A DNA stretch of 64,000 bases from contig PEAD01000002.1 of the NCBI GenBank assembly GCA_002753335.1, positions 62,001 to 126,000 of the forward strand, written 5' to 3'. A program made the translations under genes and the position numbers. The notes below the pieces were generated by a model that saw only the letters and a list, made by a program, of their open reading frames with translations, did not search any database and was not told the DNA's origin. Positions 53,202 to 62,701 of this stretch are shown one piece after another (positions within the stretch are counted from its first letter, which is position 1; each line of letters begins with the position of its first letter). The stretch comes from Nitrospirae bacterium MYbin3 (GTDB lineage: Bacteria > Nitrospirota > Thermodesulfovibrionia > Thermodesulfovibrionales > Dissulfurispiraceae).

Positions 53202-55204
53202 AGGAATCTGTGCTCCCCTCCCAAGCCTTTCAATTCAAAAAATACCATGAATCCAAATTCGGCGGGTTGTGTCCCATAGCCCGGTCTTCTTGTGATAGCG
53301 GTATTCAATGCCCAGCATTTTTGAGAGTAAATCACCTTAGCGGTAGCATCCCTGAACTCGTTCATTTTGAAGTCATAGGATGCATCAGATTTGACAGCCC
53401 ACTGCTTGCTTATAGTCGCATCAAATCCGGCCTTGTAAAGTTTAATATTAGCTTCTCTGTTATAACGCTCTCCAACATTAAAAGACAGCTTGTCGGTGGC
53501 TTTTACGGACAGCTCAGAATTTGTGCTGTCTGTTCTCCCCTTGGCTAAATTCTGAGTTGCATCAAATCGCAAGACTGCAGGACCGCTTATTACCGCCTCC
53601 AGCTTGGTGGGCTGCAACGGCTGCGTTTGCGGTTGTGGATTAAAGTCGTAGGGTTGAATGGCTTTAAGCGATACTGTCAACCCTTTCATTATAAGGCTGT
53701 TGTAAAGAGATGCATAGGCCTGCGTCATTCTCTGAAATAGTTCTGTAGAGTCTAACAGCGGCGCCGATTTTGTACCCGAGATAAACCGGTATCCTACCGA
53801 AGGTTCTACAATATGAATAGCGCCTTCATATTGCTTGTACAGCCGCGTGAGCGTAGAAGCAGAGTATTCGGCCGCGCCTTTTTTAATCCATGAATCGTAA
53901 ACCTGCGTGTTATGTGTGTTGTAAATTGTTTCTTTAAATGAAAGTTTCTGCGTTAAGGTTGTGCTGTCGCCTAAAGTATGTGAAACTGCCGGGTGTATGT
54001 CAAACCTCTGCGCCTTGGTGTCCCTGTCTCTGGTAAAGTTTGCAATATTTGAAGACATGGTAAAGACAAAAGGGCCGGCCGGCGTCGGATTCAGGACATA
54101 ACCGAGCTCCGGAAGCCTTTGGGGTATCCTGTCATCAGGGGCCTTTAAATCTTTCCATGACTGTCCGAGAATATACAGCCGCCAGTTTTTGCCGGGCAAT
54201 GAAGCCTCGGCCGAAGACTGGAGAAAGCGCTGAATTCGTGCATCCTGATGGCGCGCGTATTCTTTGTAGAAATCCCTCTCGTTCAGATAATTGATGTCGG
54301 CGAACGCCTTAACATCTCCGATGGTGTGGCGGTGTTCGCCCTTGAATTCGAGAAAATTTTTGTTCAGCCTGTTGTCGCGCAGTTGATAGCCGTACCATTT
54401 GCCGCTGCTGTCGGGGTATATATAGCGGTACTCCAAGCCTTTTCCGAGCCCTCGCTTGCCGTAATAGTCTAGGCCTATGGTTGCATCTTTATTTTCATCA
54501 ATAGCCCAGAAGTAGGAGGGGCTGAACTGAACGCCTTTCTGCGAACTGTTTCCGATTGCGGGGAAAAGAAGCCCTGATTGCCGTTCGGTCAAAACCGGAG
54601 CCCAAACATAAGGGGAATAAGCCACCGGAACTCCGGCCACATTAAAAGAGGCCTCGTTTGCTGTAATCCGCTTGCCTACAACAACATCAACATTTTTGCC
54701 TTTGAAGCACCAGTCAGGATCTTTGCCTTCATCCGATTCGCAGGTGGTGAATGCCCCGGTTTTTACATAATAGTGGTCTGCGCTTAAACGCTGTACGCTG
54801 TCCCCACGGAATCGGTATTTTATGTCCTGTCCTGTATCTTTGCTTTTTTTGTCTTTAAGGAGGATTATTGCATTGAATAGTTTTCCGGTTTTGTTGTCAA
54901 TGTTTATCTCTGCCTTTTCTGCGTTTATCAGCGCATGCTCGTCTTCGAACGTGACTTTGCCTTCGAGTATGGCTTCGGAGCTGGTTTGGTAGTATGTGGC
55001 CTTTTCTGCAGTCACGACCGTTCCGTTTCTTTCTATTCTCACATTGCCCGCGGCCGTGAATTTGTTCTCTTTTTTGAAATGTTCAAGCTTGTCTGCGGTT
55101 ATATTTGCTGCCCAAAGGTTTGAGGCAAAGAAAGATAACGCGAAAATAAGAATCAGCAGGAAGCTCAACGTAGCATGCGGATTTTTTGCCTTGTTATATA
55201 TCAA
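53198..55204 (-). CDS. lptD: LPS-assembly outer-membrane protein LptD
   Basis: The 668-residue protein inserts lipopolysaccharide into the outer leaflet. A signal peptide (hydrophobic 10-30, cleavage about residue 33) precedes an OstA/LptA jellyroll domain (about 35-145), then a large beta-barrel. Cysteines at about 165-180 and near 640 could form the inter-domain disulfides of LptD. Presence shows the organism makes LPS. It overlaps folC and truB by four bases each. Divergent, AT-poor barrel sequence is typical. Confidence 0.9.
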   Translation of the reverse strand: MIYNKAKNPHATLSFLLILIFALSFFASNLWAANITADKLEHFKKENKFTAAGNVRIERNGTVVTAEKATYYQTSSEAILEGKVTFEDEHALINAEKAEINIDNKTGKLFNAIILLKDKKSKDTGQDIKYRFRGDSVQRLSADHYYVKTGAFTTCESDEGKDPDWCFKGKNVDVVVGKRITANEASFNVAGVPVAYSPYVWAPVLTERQSGLLFPAIGNSSQKGVQFSPSYFWAIDENKDATIGLDYYGKRGLGKGLEYRYIYPDSSGKWYGYQLRDNRLNKNFLEFKGEHRHTIGDVKAFADINYLNERDFYKEYARHQDARIQRFLQSSAEASLPGKNWRLYILGQSWKDLKAPDDRIPQRLPELGYVLNPTPAGPFVFTMSSNIANFTRDRDTKAQRFDIHPAVSHTLGDSTTLTQKLSFKETIYNTHNTQVYDSWIKKGAAEYSASTLTRLYKQYEGAIHIVEPSVGYRFISGTKSAPLLDSTELFQRMTQAYASLYNSLIMKGLTVSLKAIQPYDFNPQPQTQPLQPTKLEAVISGPAVLRFDATQNLAKGRTDSTNSELSVKATDKLSFNVGERYNREANIKLYKAGFDATISKQWAVKSDASYDFKMNEFRDATAKVIYSQKCWALNTAITRRPGYGTQPAEFGFMVFFELKGLGGEHRFL

Positions 55205-56523
55205 AACTTCTCCCTCAGATCCCCAAGAACCGCTTTTTCTCCAAGCAGTTCTTTTGCTTCTCCGATAGTGTAAAAAGAGCCTGTTATCAGAATCAGCGGA
55301 ACTTCTTTATCCAAAGAAATTTCTCGCGCTCTATGTAGTGCTATATCTACAGAGCCTGCTGACTCTGTGTTTGAAAACCCCATCTGAGAGGCCCGATCCG
55401 CAAGCTGTTCTGCCGATGCAGCCCTTCCGTAGTTAGGGGCACAAAGAACAGTATGATCTGCCAAAGGAAGCAGCACCTTTAAAATTCCGTCTATATCCTT
55501 GTCAGCCATGACTCCAAGCACAAGTATGATGTTTTTTCCTGCAAGATGTTTTTTTGCAAAAGCAGACAGGCTTTGGGCCGCATCAGGATTATGTGCGCCG
55601 TCAATAAGTATCGAAGGATTGCCCTCAATAAACTCAAGCCTTCCGGGCCAGTGAGCTTCGCTAAGCCCTTTAGCAATCGCGCCATAGTCGATATTTTTGC
55701 CTAGTGCCGTCACTGCTGCTTTTACCGCTAAACAGGCGTTTTCGAGCTGATGCTCGCCTGCAAGACTAATATTTAATCCTTCTAAAGAGGAAGCACCGTT
55801 GCTGTATCCGAAGCTTATTCCGTTAAGCGCTGAATTCACTATCACTCCAGAGAAGTCAGCACCATAAACAAAAAGCTTCGATTGTTTGTTCAAAGCTGTG
55901 GCGCTTATAACTTCTGCTGCACCATCATTTTGCAAAGCAGAAACAACAGGCACACCTGCTTTTATTATCCCGGCTTTTTCAAACGCGATGTCCCTAATCG
56001 TCTCACCCAAGAACTCTTTATGGTCAAGACCGATTTTAGTGATTACAGAAACCTCAGGCGTAATAAGATTCGTGGCATCAAGCCTGCCTCCCATGCCGGT
56101 TTCAATGACCGCCCAGTCAACCCCGTTTCTCTTGAAATAAAGGAAAGCCATTGCGGTCACAAACTCAAAGAAGGTTGGTTCCGGAATAACTGTTTTTAAA
56201 TCAGCAATGCTGTTGCTTATTTCGGATGTGAGTGAAACAACCTCTTCTTCGGTTATCTGTTTTCCGTTTATGCGTATTCTCTCTGTAAAGCTGACAAGGT
56301 GGGGAGAGGTGAAAAGCCCGACCTTAAAGCCATGCGCCTGCAGTATTGACGCGGTCATGGCCGATGCCGAACCTTTGCCGTTTGTCCCTGCAACATGAAC
56401 GGTTTTGAAATCCTCAAAAGGATTGCCGAGGTTCCACATTATGGTCTTGGTTTTGTCTAGACCCAACTTGATGCCGAACTTCTGAAGACCGTATAAATAC
56501 TCGATGGCTGCCGAATAACTCAT
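55201..56523 (-). CDS. folC: Folylpolyglutamate/dihydrofolate synthase
   Basis: A 440-residue Mur-ligase-fold enzyme that adds glutamate to dihydropteroate or folates. The P-loop is GTNGKGSA (about 45-52), with GRLDATN and the C-terminal DGAHNPDA motif. It overlaps accD by four bases and lptD by four bases. The accD-folC pairing is common in Proteobacteria. Confidence 0.94.
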   Translation of the reverse strand: MSYSAAIEYLYGLQKFGIKLGLDKTKTIMWNLGNPFEDFKTVHVAGTNGKGSASAMTASILQAHGFKVGLFTSPHLVSFTERIRINGKQITEEEVVSLTSEISNSIADLKTVIPEPTFFEFVTAMAFLYFKRNGVDWAVIETGMGGRLDATNLITPEVSVITKIGLDHKEFLGETIRDIAFEKAGIIKAGVPVVSALQNDGAAEVISATALNKQSKLFVYGADFSGVIVNSALNGISFGYSNGASSLEGLNISLAGEHQLENACLAVKAAVTALGKNIDYGAIAKGLSEAHWPGRLEFIEGNPSILIDGAHNPDAAQSLSAFAKKHLAGKNIILVLGVMADKDIDGILKVLLPLADHTVLCAPNYGRAASAEQLADRASQMGFSNTESAGSVDIALHRAREISLDKEVPLILITGSFYTIGEAKELLGEKAVLGDLREKF

Positions 56524-57371
56524 GGCTCGTTGAATACAGGCATGAAGTGGTCGCAGAGTTTGCTGATCGTATTTTTAAGTTCTTTCCTCTCTGTTACGCA
56601 GTCGAGCATGCCGTGTTCGAGCAGAAACTCTGCCCGCAAGAAATTCTCTGGAAGCTGCTGCTTTATGGTCTGCTCAATCACGCGCGGGCCTGCAAAACCC
56701 ACAAGGCTCTTAGGTTCTGCGATGATTATGTCGCCGAGCATCGCAAAGCTTGCGGTAACTCCTCCGAATGTAGGATCGGCCAGAACAGAGATGTAAAGCA
56801 CACTGTTTTCTTTAAGTCGTGCTATTGCTGCGGATACCTTGGACATTTGCATAAGTGAAAACATGCCTTCCTGCATGCGGGCTCCGCCTGATGATGAGAT
56901 TGTTACGAGCGGCGCACGTTTTTCGAGTGCGCGCTCTGCAGCTCTTGTGATCTTTTCTCCGACCACCGAACCCATGCTTCCGCCCATGAACGAAAAATCC
57001 ATTATCGCCAAAACCAAAGGCCTGCCGTTTATGGTGATATCCCCGTAAATTGCAGCTTCGTTCAGTCCGCTCTTTTTTTTGTTTTCTTCGATTCGTTCTG
57101 CATAGGATATGGTGTCTTTAAAATTCAGCAGATCCACGGCGGTCAAATCCGAATCAAGCTCTGCAAAACTGCCGTCATCCGCAATGAACTCTATGCGCTC
57201 CATAGCGCTTATTCTGAAATGGTAGTTGCATTTCGGGCAGACCTTCAGGTTTTTTTCTATCTCTTTTTTATAAATAATTTCCTTGCAGCCGTCGCACTTA
57301 ACCCACAGGCCTTCCGGTATCTTTACCTTCTTGTCTGTTTTTACCTCTTTCTTTCTTTTGAACCAAGCCAT
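56520..57371 (-). CDS. accD: Acetyl-CoA carboxylase carboxyltransferase subunit beta
   Basis: The 283-residue protein forms the carboxyltransferase with AccA (not in the window). The N-terminal zinc ribbon is CDGCKEIIYKKEIEKNLKVCPKC (four cysteines, shown in part); the crotonase-like domain contains SSGGARMQEGM and PTFGGVTASFAMLGD. Its ATG abuts the trpA stop (TAAATG). Confidence 0.95.
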   Translation of the reverse strand: MAWFKRKKEVKTDKKVKIPEGLWVKCDGCKEIIYKKEIEKNLKVCPKCNYHFRISAMERIEFIADDGSFAELDSDLTAVDLLNFKDTISYAERIEENKKKSGLNEAAIYGDITINGRPLVLAIMDFSFMGGSMGSVVGEKITRAAERALEKRAPLVTISSSGGARMQEGMFSLMQMSKVSAAIARLKENSVLYISVLADPTFGGVTASFAMLGDIIIAEPKSLVGFAGPRVIEQTIKQQLPENFLRAEFLLEHGMLDCVTERKELKNTISKLCDHFMPVFNEP

Positions 57372-58154
57372 TTAAACAATCGCCTCTCTGAGTTTTTTTA
57401 TAAATTCTTCTGCCTCTTCAGGATTTTCGTGCAGCTTTTTCACTATGGCGCTTCCGACTATTACTCCATCTGCCATTTCAGCAATTGTCTTTGCATCGTC
57501 GGGTGTTGAGACACCGAAGCCGACCGCCACAGGATTCTTTGATGCCTGCTTCACTTTATTTATGTGCTCTATAAAAGAGTCTTCAAGGGTAAGCTTAGTG
57601 CCTGTTATGCCTGTCATCGAAACGTAATAAACGAATCCGCTTGAAGCCAAAGCCACTTTTTTAATTCTTTTATCGTTCGATGTCGGCGCTACAAGAAATA
57701 TAGTATCGAGGCCGGATGCGCGAGACTCTTTTATCAAGAGGCTTGCCTCATCAGGCGGAAGGTCAGGGATTATAACACCGTCAACTCCGGCATCCACGGC
57801 ATCCCGCACAAATTTTTCTTCGCCATATTTGAAAACAGGATTGTAGTAAGTCATCAGTATTAGTGGTATCTGTGTGGTTGCTCTTACTTCACTGACAAAC
57901 GAGATAACCTTTCTTAAAGTCACGCCTCCTGCAACAGCCCTTCCTGCAGCCATCTGTATCGTAGGCCCGTCAGCAAGCGGGTCAGAAAAAGGAACGCCGA
58001 GTTCGATTATATCAGCGCCGCAATTTTCAAGCATAGAAATGTATTGCCTTGTGCGCTCTATATCAGGATCGCCGGCCATGATGTAAGGGATAAAGGCTTT
58101 TTTAGCCGAGGCCTTAAGCTTAGAAAATGTTTTTGATATGCGGGTCTGCTTCAC
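57372..58154 (-). CDS. trpA: Tryptophan synthase alpha subunit
   Basis: The 260-residue TIM-barrel enzyme cleaves indole-3-glycerol phosphate. The catalytic Glu and Asp are in DIIELGVPFSDPLADGP. Other markers are NPVFKYGEEKFV and GFGVSTPDDAK. A GTG start (58154) overlaps the trpB TAG, so the pair is translated together. Confidence 0.95.
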   Translation of the reverse strand: MKQTRISKTFSKLKASAKKAFIPYIMAGDPDIERTRQYISMLENCGADIIELGVPFSDPLADGPTIQMAAGRAVAGGVTLRKVISFVSEVRATTQIPLILMTYYNPVFKYGEEKFVRDAVDAGVDGVIIPDLPPDEASLLIKESRASGLDTIFLVAPTSNDKRIKKVALASSGFVYYVSMTGITGTKLTLEDSFIEHINKVKQASKNPVAVGFGVSTPDDAKTIAEMADGVIVGSAIVKKLHENPEEAEEFIKKLREAIV

Positions 58155-59344
58155 TAAAGATTTATCCCCTTGATTGCTGCGACATGCTGAACGTCTTTAT
58201 CGCCTCTTCCCGAGAGATTGACCACAATAATTTTTTCTTTATCCATTTCAGGCGCCATCTTTATAGCTTCAGCAACCGCATGCGCAGATTCAAGCGCAGG
58301 AATAATACCTTCGGTTTTTGAAAGAAGATCGAAGGCAGCCAAGGCCTCATAGTCTGTTGCATAGGTATAGCGGACTCTTCCAGATTCCTTGAAAAACGCG
58401 TGCTCAGGTCCGACCGATGCGTAATCGAGTCCTGCTGATACAGAATGCGTGCCCAGTACGTTTCCATCCTTATCCTGAAGCAGATAGCTTTTTGTTCCCT
58501 GAAGCACTCCGATCGAGCCGCCCGCAAAACGCGCGGCATGTTCGCCGCTCTGTATGCCTTTGCCGCCTGCCTCTACCCCGACCATTTTTACATCGCTTTC
58601 TATAAACTCATTAAACAAGCCCATCGCATTGCTGCCTCCGCCCACGCAGGCTATAAGACAATCAGGCATGCGGCCCTCTGTCTTGATAATCTGTTTTTTT
58701 GCTTCAGCTCCTATCACCGACTGAAAGTCCCTTACTATCATCGGGAACGGATGAGGCCCAAACACAGTGCCCATCACATAATGCGTGTGGCGCACATTTG
58801 TGGTCCAATCTCTTAACGCTTCGTTTATCGCATCCTTCAGCGTCTTTGAACCGAGGCTAACCTCGTTTACTTTAGCCCCTAAAAGCTTCATCCTGAAAAC
58901 ATTCAAGGCCTGCCGTTTTACGTCAACCGAACCCATGTATATTTCGCACGCAAGCCCTGTTAATGCGGCTCCGGTTGCTGTTGCAACGCCGTGCTGCCCT
59001 GCACCGGTTTCTGCTATAACCCTTGTCTTGCCCATTTTTTTTGCGAGCAGCGACTGACCTATGGCGTTGTTTATCTTGTGTGCTCCTGTATGGGCCAGGT
59101 CTTCTCTTTTTAGATATATCTTTGCTCCGCCTAAGTGCGCTGTAAGCCTTGCCGCAAAATATAGCGGTGTGGGTCTGCCAACATAGGTTGCGCGGAGATG
59201 ATTCAGCTCATCCTGAAAAGCCTTATCCTTCTTTGCTGCAGCATAAGCCGTATCCAGTTCTTCAAGCGCAGGTATCAGGGTTTCGGGCGCAAATCTGCCG
59301 CCGAATGAGCCGAAGTATCCGTTTTTATCTGGCTGTTTTTTGAT
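58154..59344 (-). CDS. trpB: Tryptophan synthase beta subunit (TrpB1), non-canonical ATC start
   Basis: Full-length 396-residue TrpB. The frame is open to 59344 and encodes (I/M)[20 protein letters not shown] at the N-terminus. The PLP lysine is Lys90 (TGAHKINN), followed by AETGAGQHG with the catalytic glutamate, GGGSNAMG, and a C-terminal LSGRGDKD. No ATG, GTG or TTG occurs in frame before residue 104; a start at that ATG (59035) would lose the PLP lysine. The ATC at 59344 sits six bases after a GGAGG box where other TrpB proteins begin, so it is the probable start. It is first in the trpB-trpA-accD-folC-lptD-truB-purB run. Confidence 0.88.
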   Translation of the reverse strand: MKKQPDKNGYFGSFGGRFAPETLIPALEELDTAYAAAKKDKAFQDELNHLRATYVGRPTPLYFAARLTAHLGGAKIYLKREDLAHTGAHKINNAIGQSLLAKKMGKTRVIAETGAGQHGVATATGAALTGLACEIYMGSVDVKRQALNVFRMKLLGAKVNEVSLGSKTLKDAINEALRDWTTNVRHTHYVMGTVFGPHPFPMIVRDFQSVIGAEAKKQIIKTEGRMPDCLIACVGGGSNAMGLFNEFIESDVKMVGVEAGGKGIQSGEHAARFAGGSIGVLQGTKSYLLQDKDGNVLGTHSVSAGLDYASVGPEHAFFKESGRVRYTYATDYEALAAFDLLSKTEGIIPALESAHAVAEAIKMAPEMDKEKIIVVNLSGRGDKDVQHVAAIKGINL

Positions 59345-59493
59345 TGGGTGCCTCCATATTCTTTTGCTTACAAAACGCCGAAAGAATGTTATTATATCAT
59401 ATATTTAGGCCTTAACGGCTGATTCTGGAAGGCTTTTAAACTAGTTCTAATTCAATAAATACGGCTAATACAAAATTATCAGGAGGAAGAGTA

Positions 59494-60846
59494 ATGAACG
59501 AAACAAAAATAATGCTGAGTGAAAAAGAGATACCTAAGCAGTGGTACAACATCATGGCGGATATGCCGAACCTGCCGAAACCGCCGCTGCATCCCGGCAC
59601 CAAGCAGCCTATTGGTCCGGCCGACTTGAGCGCAATATTCCCAATGTCTTTGATAGAGCAGGAGGTCTCGACACAGCGCTGGATAGACATTCCGGAAGAG
59701 GTGCTTGATATTTATACACTCTGGAGGCCTGCACCGCTTTATCGCGCAAGAAGGCTCGAGGCTGCTTTAAAGACACCTGCACGCATTTATTACAAGTATG
59801 AGGGTGTAAGTCCTGCGGGCAGCCACAAACCTAACACTTCCATTCCGCAGGCCTACTACAATAAAAAAGCGGGCATTAAAAGGATCGCAACAGAAACCGG
59901 AGCAGGCCAGTGGGGCTCATCAATGGCGCTTGCAGGAAGCCTATTCGGGCTTGATGTGACGGTTTATATGGTGCGCGTAAGCTATGACCAGAAACCCTAC
60001 AGACGCATCGCTATGGAGACATGGGGCGCAACGGTTCATGCAAGCCCTTCAACTGTTACAAACTCGGGCCGCAAGATGCTGGAGGTTTCGCCCGACTGCG
60101 CCGGAAGCCTTGGTATGGCTATATCTGAGGCTGTTGAAGATGCTGCAACCCATGATGACACCAACTATGCGCTAGGCTCTGTATTAAACCATGTGATGCT
60201 CCATCAGACTGTCATCGGTCTTGAAACAAAGAAACAGCTCGAAATGGTGGGAGAATATCCTGATATTGTAATTGGCTGCTGCGGCGGTGGAAGCAATTTT
60301 GCTGGCATCAGCTTTCCGTTTGTCTGCGACAAGATTCATGGCAAACAGGTTAGGGCGATAGCGGTCGAGCCTATATCCTGCCCAACTCTTACAAAGGGCG
60401 AATTCAGATATGATTTTGGCGATACAGCCGGATTAACTCCGCTTATCATGATGTACACGCTCGGCCATGACTTCATGCCTCCAGGAATCCATGCAGGCGG
60501 CCTGCGCTATCACGGAGATTCAGCATTGGTTTCTCAGCTATGCCATGACGGGCTGATTGAGGCTAAATCTTACGGCCAGACTTCTGTGTTTGAGGCGGCA
60601 CTCACATTTTCGAAGAGCGAAGGAATAATCCCTGCTCCCGAAAGTTCACACGCTATCAGGGCTGCGATAGATGAGGCGTTGTTGTGCAAAGAAGAGGGTA
60701 AAGAAAAATGCATACTCTTCAATCTCAGCGGCCACGGCTACCTTGATTTGACAGCCTATGCAGATTATATGTCCGGAAAACTTGTGGATTACGAATATCC
60801 TGAAGAGAAAATAAAAGAATCTTTGGCAAAACTGCCGACACTTTAA
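59494..60846 (+). CDS. trpB2: TrpB2-type tryptophan synthase beta-like protein
   Basis: The 450-residue PLP enzyme belongs to the TrpB2 branch, which is longer at the N-terminus and often lacks a bound TrpA. PLP lysine in [10 protein letters not shown], catalytic glutamate in [11 protein letters not shown], glycine loop [10 protein letters not shown], and LSGHGYLDL at the C-terminus. TrpB2 enzymes make tryptophan from indole and serine, or act as indole salvage. GGAGGAAGAG precedes the ATG. It is divergent from trpB and followed two bases later by trpF. Confidence 0.92.
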   Translation: MNETKIMLSEKEIPKQWYNIMADMPNLPKPPLHPGTKQPIGPADLSAIFPMSLIEQEVSTQRWIDIPEEVLDIYTLWRPAPLYRARRLEAALKTPARIYYKYEGVSPAGSHKPNTSIPQAYYNKKAGIKRIATETGAGQWGSSMALAGSLFGLDVTVYMVRVSYDQKPYRRIAMETWGATVHASPSTVTNSGRKMLEVSPDCAGSLGMAISEAVEDAATHDDTNYALGSVLNHVMLHQTVIGLETKKQLEMVGEYPDIVIGCCGGGSNFAGISFPFVCDKIHGKQVRAIAVEPISCPTLTKGEFRYDFGDTAGLTPLIMMYTLGHDFMPPGIHAGGLRYHGDSALVSQLCHDGLIEAKSYGQTSVFEAALTFSKSEGIIPAPESSHAIRAAIDEALLCKEEGKEKCILFNLSGHGYLDLTAYADYMSGKLVDYEYPEEKIKESLAKLPTL

Positions 60847-60847
60847 T

Positions 60848-61456
60848 ATGGTCAGAGTCAAAATCTGCGGCATAACCAATCTTGACGACGCGCTTGCTGC
60901 GATTGATTTCGGAGCCGATGCGCTCGGCTTTGTTCTTTACGAAAAAAGCCCGCGCTATATCAGTCCTGAAAAGGTTGGCGAGATTATAGCAAGCCTGCCT
61001 TCATTTGTAACCACGGTTGGAGTATTTGTGAATGAAGAGAGCACAAAGATACGGGCGATAATGGAATTTGCAGGTATAAACATTCCGCAGCTCCATGGCG
61101 ATGAATCGCCCGAAGCCTGCGCTCTATGGCATAGGGCTATAAAGGCATTCAGGGTACGAAATTTCACAGATCTTGAGGCGCTAAAAAAATATCGTGCATC
61201 AGCTTTTTTGCTTGATGCATACACACCCGACTCTTACGGCGGCACCGGACAGGTATTCAACTGGGACATCGCGGTCGAAGCAATTCGGTATGGCAAGATA
61301 ATATTGTCTGGTGGCCTTACTCCAGAAAACGTAGAGCAGGCCATAAAACGAGTTGTGCCATACGCGGTTGATGTAAGCAGCGGGGTTGAGGCTGAAAAAC
61401 GCAAAAAAGATTATAAGAAGCTTAAGGCGTTTATAAAAAAGGTTAAGGCTTTTTAG
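60848..61456 (+). CDS. trpF: Phosphoribosylanthranilate isomerase
   Basis: The 202-residue TIM-barrel enzyme performs the third tryptophan step. Family markers: [12 protein letters not shown] (catalytic Cys), [34 protein letters not shown] (catalytic Asp) and [11 protein letters not shown]. It lies two bases after trpB2; its last bases overlap the queF end on the other strand. Confidence 0.95.
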   Translation: MVRVKICGITNLDDALAAIDFGADALGFVLYEKSPRYISPEKVGEIIASLPSFVTTVGVFVNEESTKIRAIMEFAGINIPQLHGDESPEACALWHRAIKAFRVRNFTDLEALKKYRASAFLLDAYTPDSYGGTGQVFNWDIAVEAIRYGKIILSGGLTPENVEQAIKRVVPYAVDVSSGVEAEKRKKDYKKLKAFIKKVKAF

Positions 61457-61811
61457 AAGCAACGCGTATAACGGTTTTTACATTTCCTCTCGGGTTGAAA
61501 TCCCCTACAACCTCTAAAAATCTGGGCTTGAGCTGTTTCTCGAGTTCCGAAAATATTTTGTTTGTTATTTCTTCATGCGAAACGTGCTCATCGCGGAATG
61601 AGTTCAGATAAAGCTTAAGCGCCTTTAGCTCCACTATTTTTTTGTCCGGAACATATTTGATATTTATCACCGCAAAATCCGGATACCCGGAACGCGGGCA
61701 TAGACAGGTGAATTCCTGGAACGAAATATCAATTTCGTAATCCCTCTCAGGATTTGGGTTGTCCCAGATTTCGAGCTTTGCTTTTTTTATGTTCTTCTCG
61801 CCATATCGCAT
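61443..61811 (-). CDS. queF: NADPH-dependent 7-cyano-7-deazaguanine reductase
   Basis: A 122-residue type I QueF that reduces preQ0 to preQ1 for queuosine tRNA modification. The nucleophilic cysteine is Cys38 and proton-transfer Asp is Asp45 ([13 protein letters not shown]); the QueF motif is [20 protein letters not shown]. The frame is open to 61853 but that segment would overlap the upstream gene; I prefer the ATG at 61811, although its ribosome-binding site is weak. It overlaps trpF by 14 bases, convergently. Confidence 0.93.
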   Translation of the reverse strand: MRYGEKNIKKAKLEIWDNPNPERDYEIDISFQEFTCLCPRSGYPDFAVINIKYVPDKKIVELKALKLYLNSFRDEHVSHEEITNKIFSELEKQLKPRFLEVVGDFNPRGNVKTVIRVASKKP

Positions 61812-61815
61812 ACAG

Positions 61816-62046
61816 TTAAAACGCAACCTTTTGTGATATGAGCTTTTTGTCAAAATTTATCGTGTATGACAATATTGTCTTGATGTCGATCTTTTTGGAA
61901 GCGTCAAGTATCTCTATGCCCACAAGTTTACCTGCTGAGGTCGTATCTAAATTAATACCTTCCGATGTCTCAACTAAGCCATCCGGCGTTTGGTTGCCCA
62001 TCTTTATATATACGGCGTCCAAATTTTTGTCATAATATACCTTCAT
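61816..62046 (-). CDS. DUF2283 small protein
   Basis: A 76-residue protein with the DUF2283 pattern: N-terminal [16 protein letters not shown], then [24 protein letters not shown]. This family of small beta-strand proteins has no known function and is often found beside DUF4258 or HicA/YgiT-type small proteins. It lies 19 bp after the zinc-finger gene and may be part of that accessory set. Confidence 0.8.
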   Translation of the reverse strand: MKVYYDKNLDAVYIKMGNQTPDGLVETSEGINLDTTSAGKLVGIEILDASKKIDIKTILSYTINFDKKLISQKVAF

Positions 62047-62065
62047 TTTAGTTGGCTTGCTTTTC

Positions 62066-62299
62066 TTAACAGTTCACAGCAAAATCAAAAACTGGGACTT
62101 CAATAACCTTTACAGGTCTAAGCTCAAGTTTCGCAAATTTCAATAATTCCTCAACAACTGCTGGGGCATAAGTTTTTTCTCCGCAATTATTGCAAACTTC
62201 GGCCGGGACATGCTCGACAAAAAGATGCTTGTCGCCTTCTTCGTAGCTGAAGGTCACCAATTTTTCAGCTAAATTGCCTCCGCAAAAAACACATTTCAT
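62066..62299 (-). CDS. YgiT-type zinc-finger protein (probable antitoxin)
   Basis: A 77-residue protein with four zinc-binding cysteines in two pairs, MKCVFCGG and EVCNNCGE, as in the N-terminal domain of MqsA/YgiT. A C-terminal helix-turn-helix, present in full MqsA, is missing. The frame has a TTG start two codons earlier; the ATG at 62299 follows GGAGG within the end of the DUF4258 gene. Gene pairing with DUF4258 suggests a toxin-antitoxin-like unit. Confidence 0.8.
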   Translation of the reverse strand: MKCVFCGGNLAEKLVTFSYEEGDKHLFVEHVPAEVCNNCGEKTYAPAVVEELLKFAKLELRPVKVIEVPVFDFAVNC

Positions 62300-62305
62300 T
62301 TTCAA

Positions 62306-62605
62306 TTACCTCCTACTTCTAAAATCAATCCATTCAGCCGAATCAGGCTCGTATACAGTAATAACCACAACTGATGGCGGCAACGAAAGCTGGACATGCA
62401 GATGCCTGCCACCGCTTGTTTTTCCATATAATAGACAGCTTGGAGAATATTTGTCATCAGGATACTCTTCAATAATCGTACCAAGCATAACAGCATTTTC
62501 GATTTCAGGGCGGTCAATAGACCTCTCAATCATCCTTTTTACTGCATGATCGGAAAATCGATATTGGCCATTTTTTATTTTATCCTGAATCCCGTCTATT
62601 GTCAT
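62306..62605 (-). CDS. DUF4258 protein (RelE/BrnT-like fold, possible toxin)
   Basis: The 99-residue protein has the DUF4258 signature: FSDHAVKRMIERSID near the N-terminus, GTIIEEYPDDKYSPSCLLYG, and GGRHLHVQLSLPPSVVVITVYEPD (shown in part). DUF4258 proteins resemble small ribonuclease toxins, and this one is followed immediately by a YgiT-type protein. Toxicity is inferred from this pairing alone. Confidence 0.8.
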   Translation of the reverse strand: MTIDGIQDKIKNGQYRFSDHAVKRMIERSIDRPEIENAVMLGTIIEEYPDDKYSPSCLLYGKTSGGRHLHVQLSLPPSVVVITVYEPDSAEWIDFRSRR

Positions 62606-62647
62606 TAATTAAACCCAATAGCTTCTTTATTTGTAAGTCAACTAAAT

Positions 62648-62695
62648 AGAACCGTCCCATTTATTTCTTATATTTATCATGTTAAAGAGAACCGT
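62648..62695. repeat. Two AGAACCGT direct repeats between the DUF4258 and Kelch-type genes
   Basis: AGAACCGT occurs at 62648-62655 and at 62688-62695, each in AT-rich sequence and 40 bp apart, in the 96-bp gap between the accessory genes. No longer palindrome is attached. It may be chance or a remnant of a small repeated or mobile element. Confidence 0.25.
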
Positions 62696-62701
62696 TATTT
62701 T

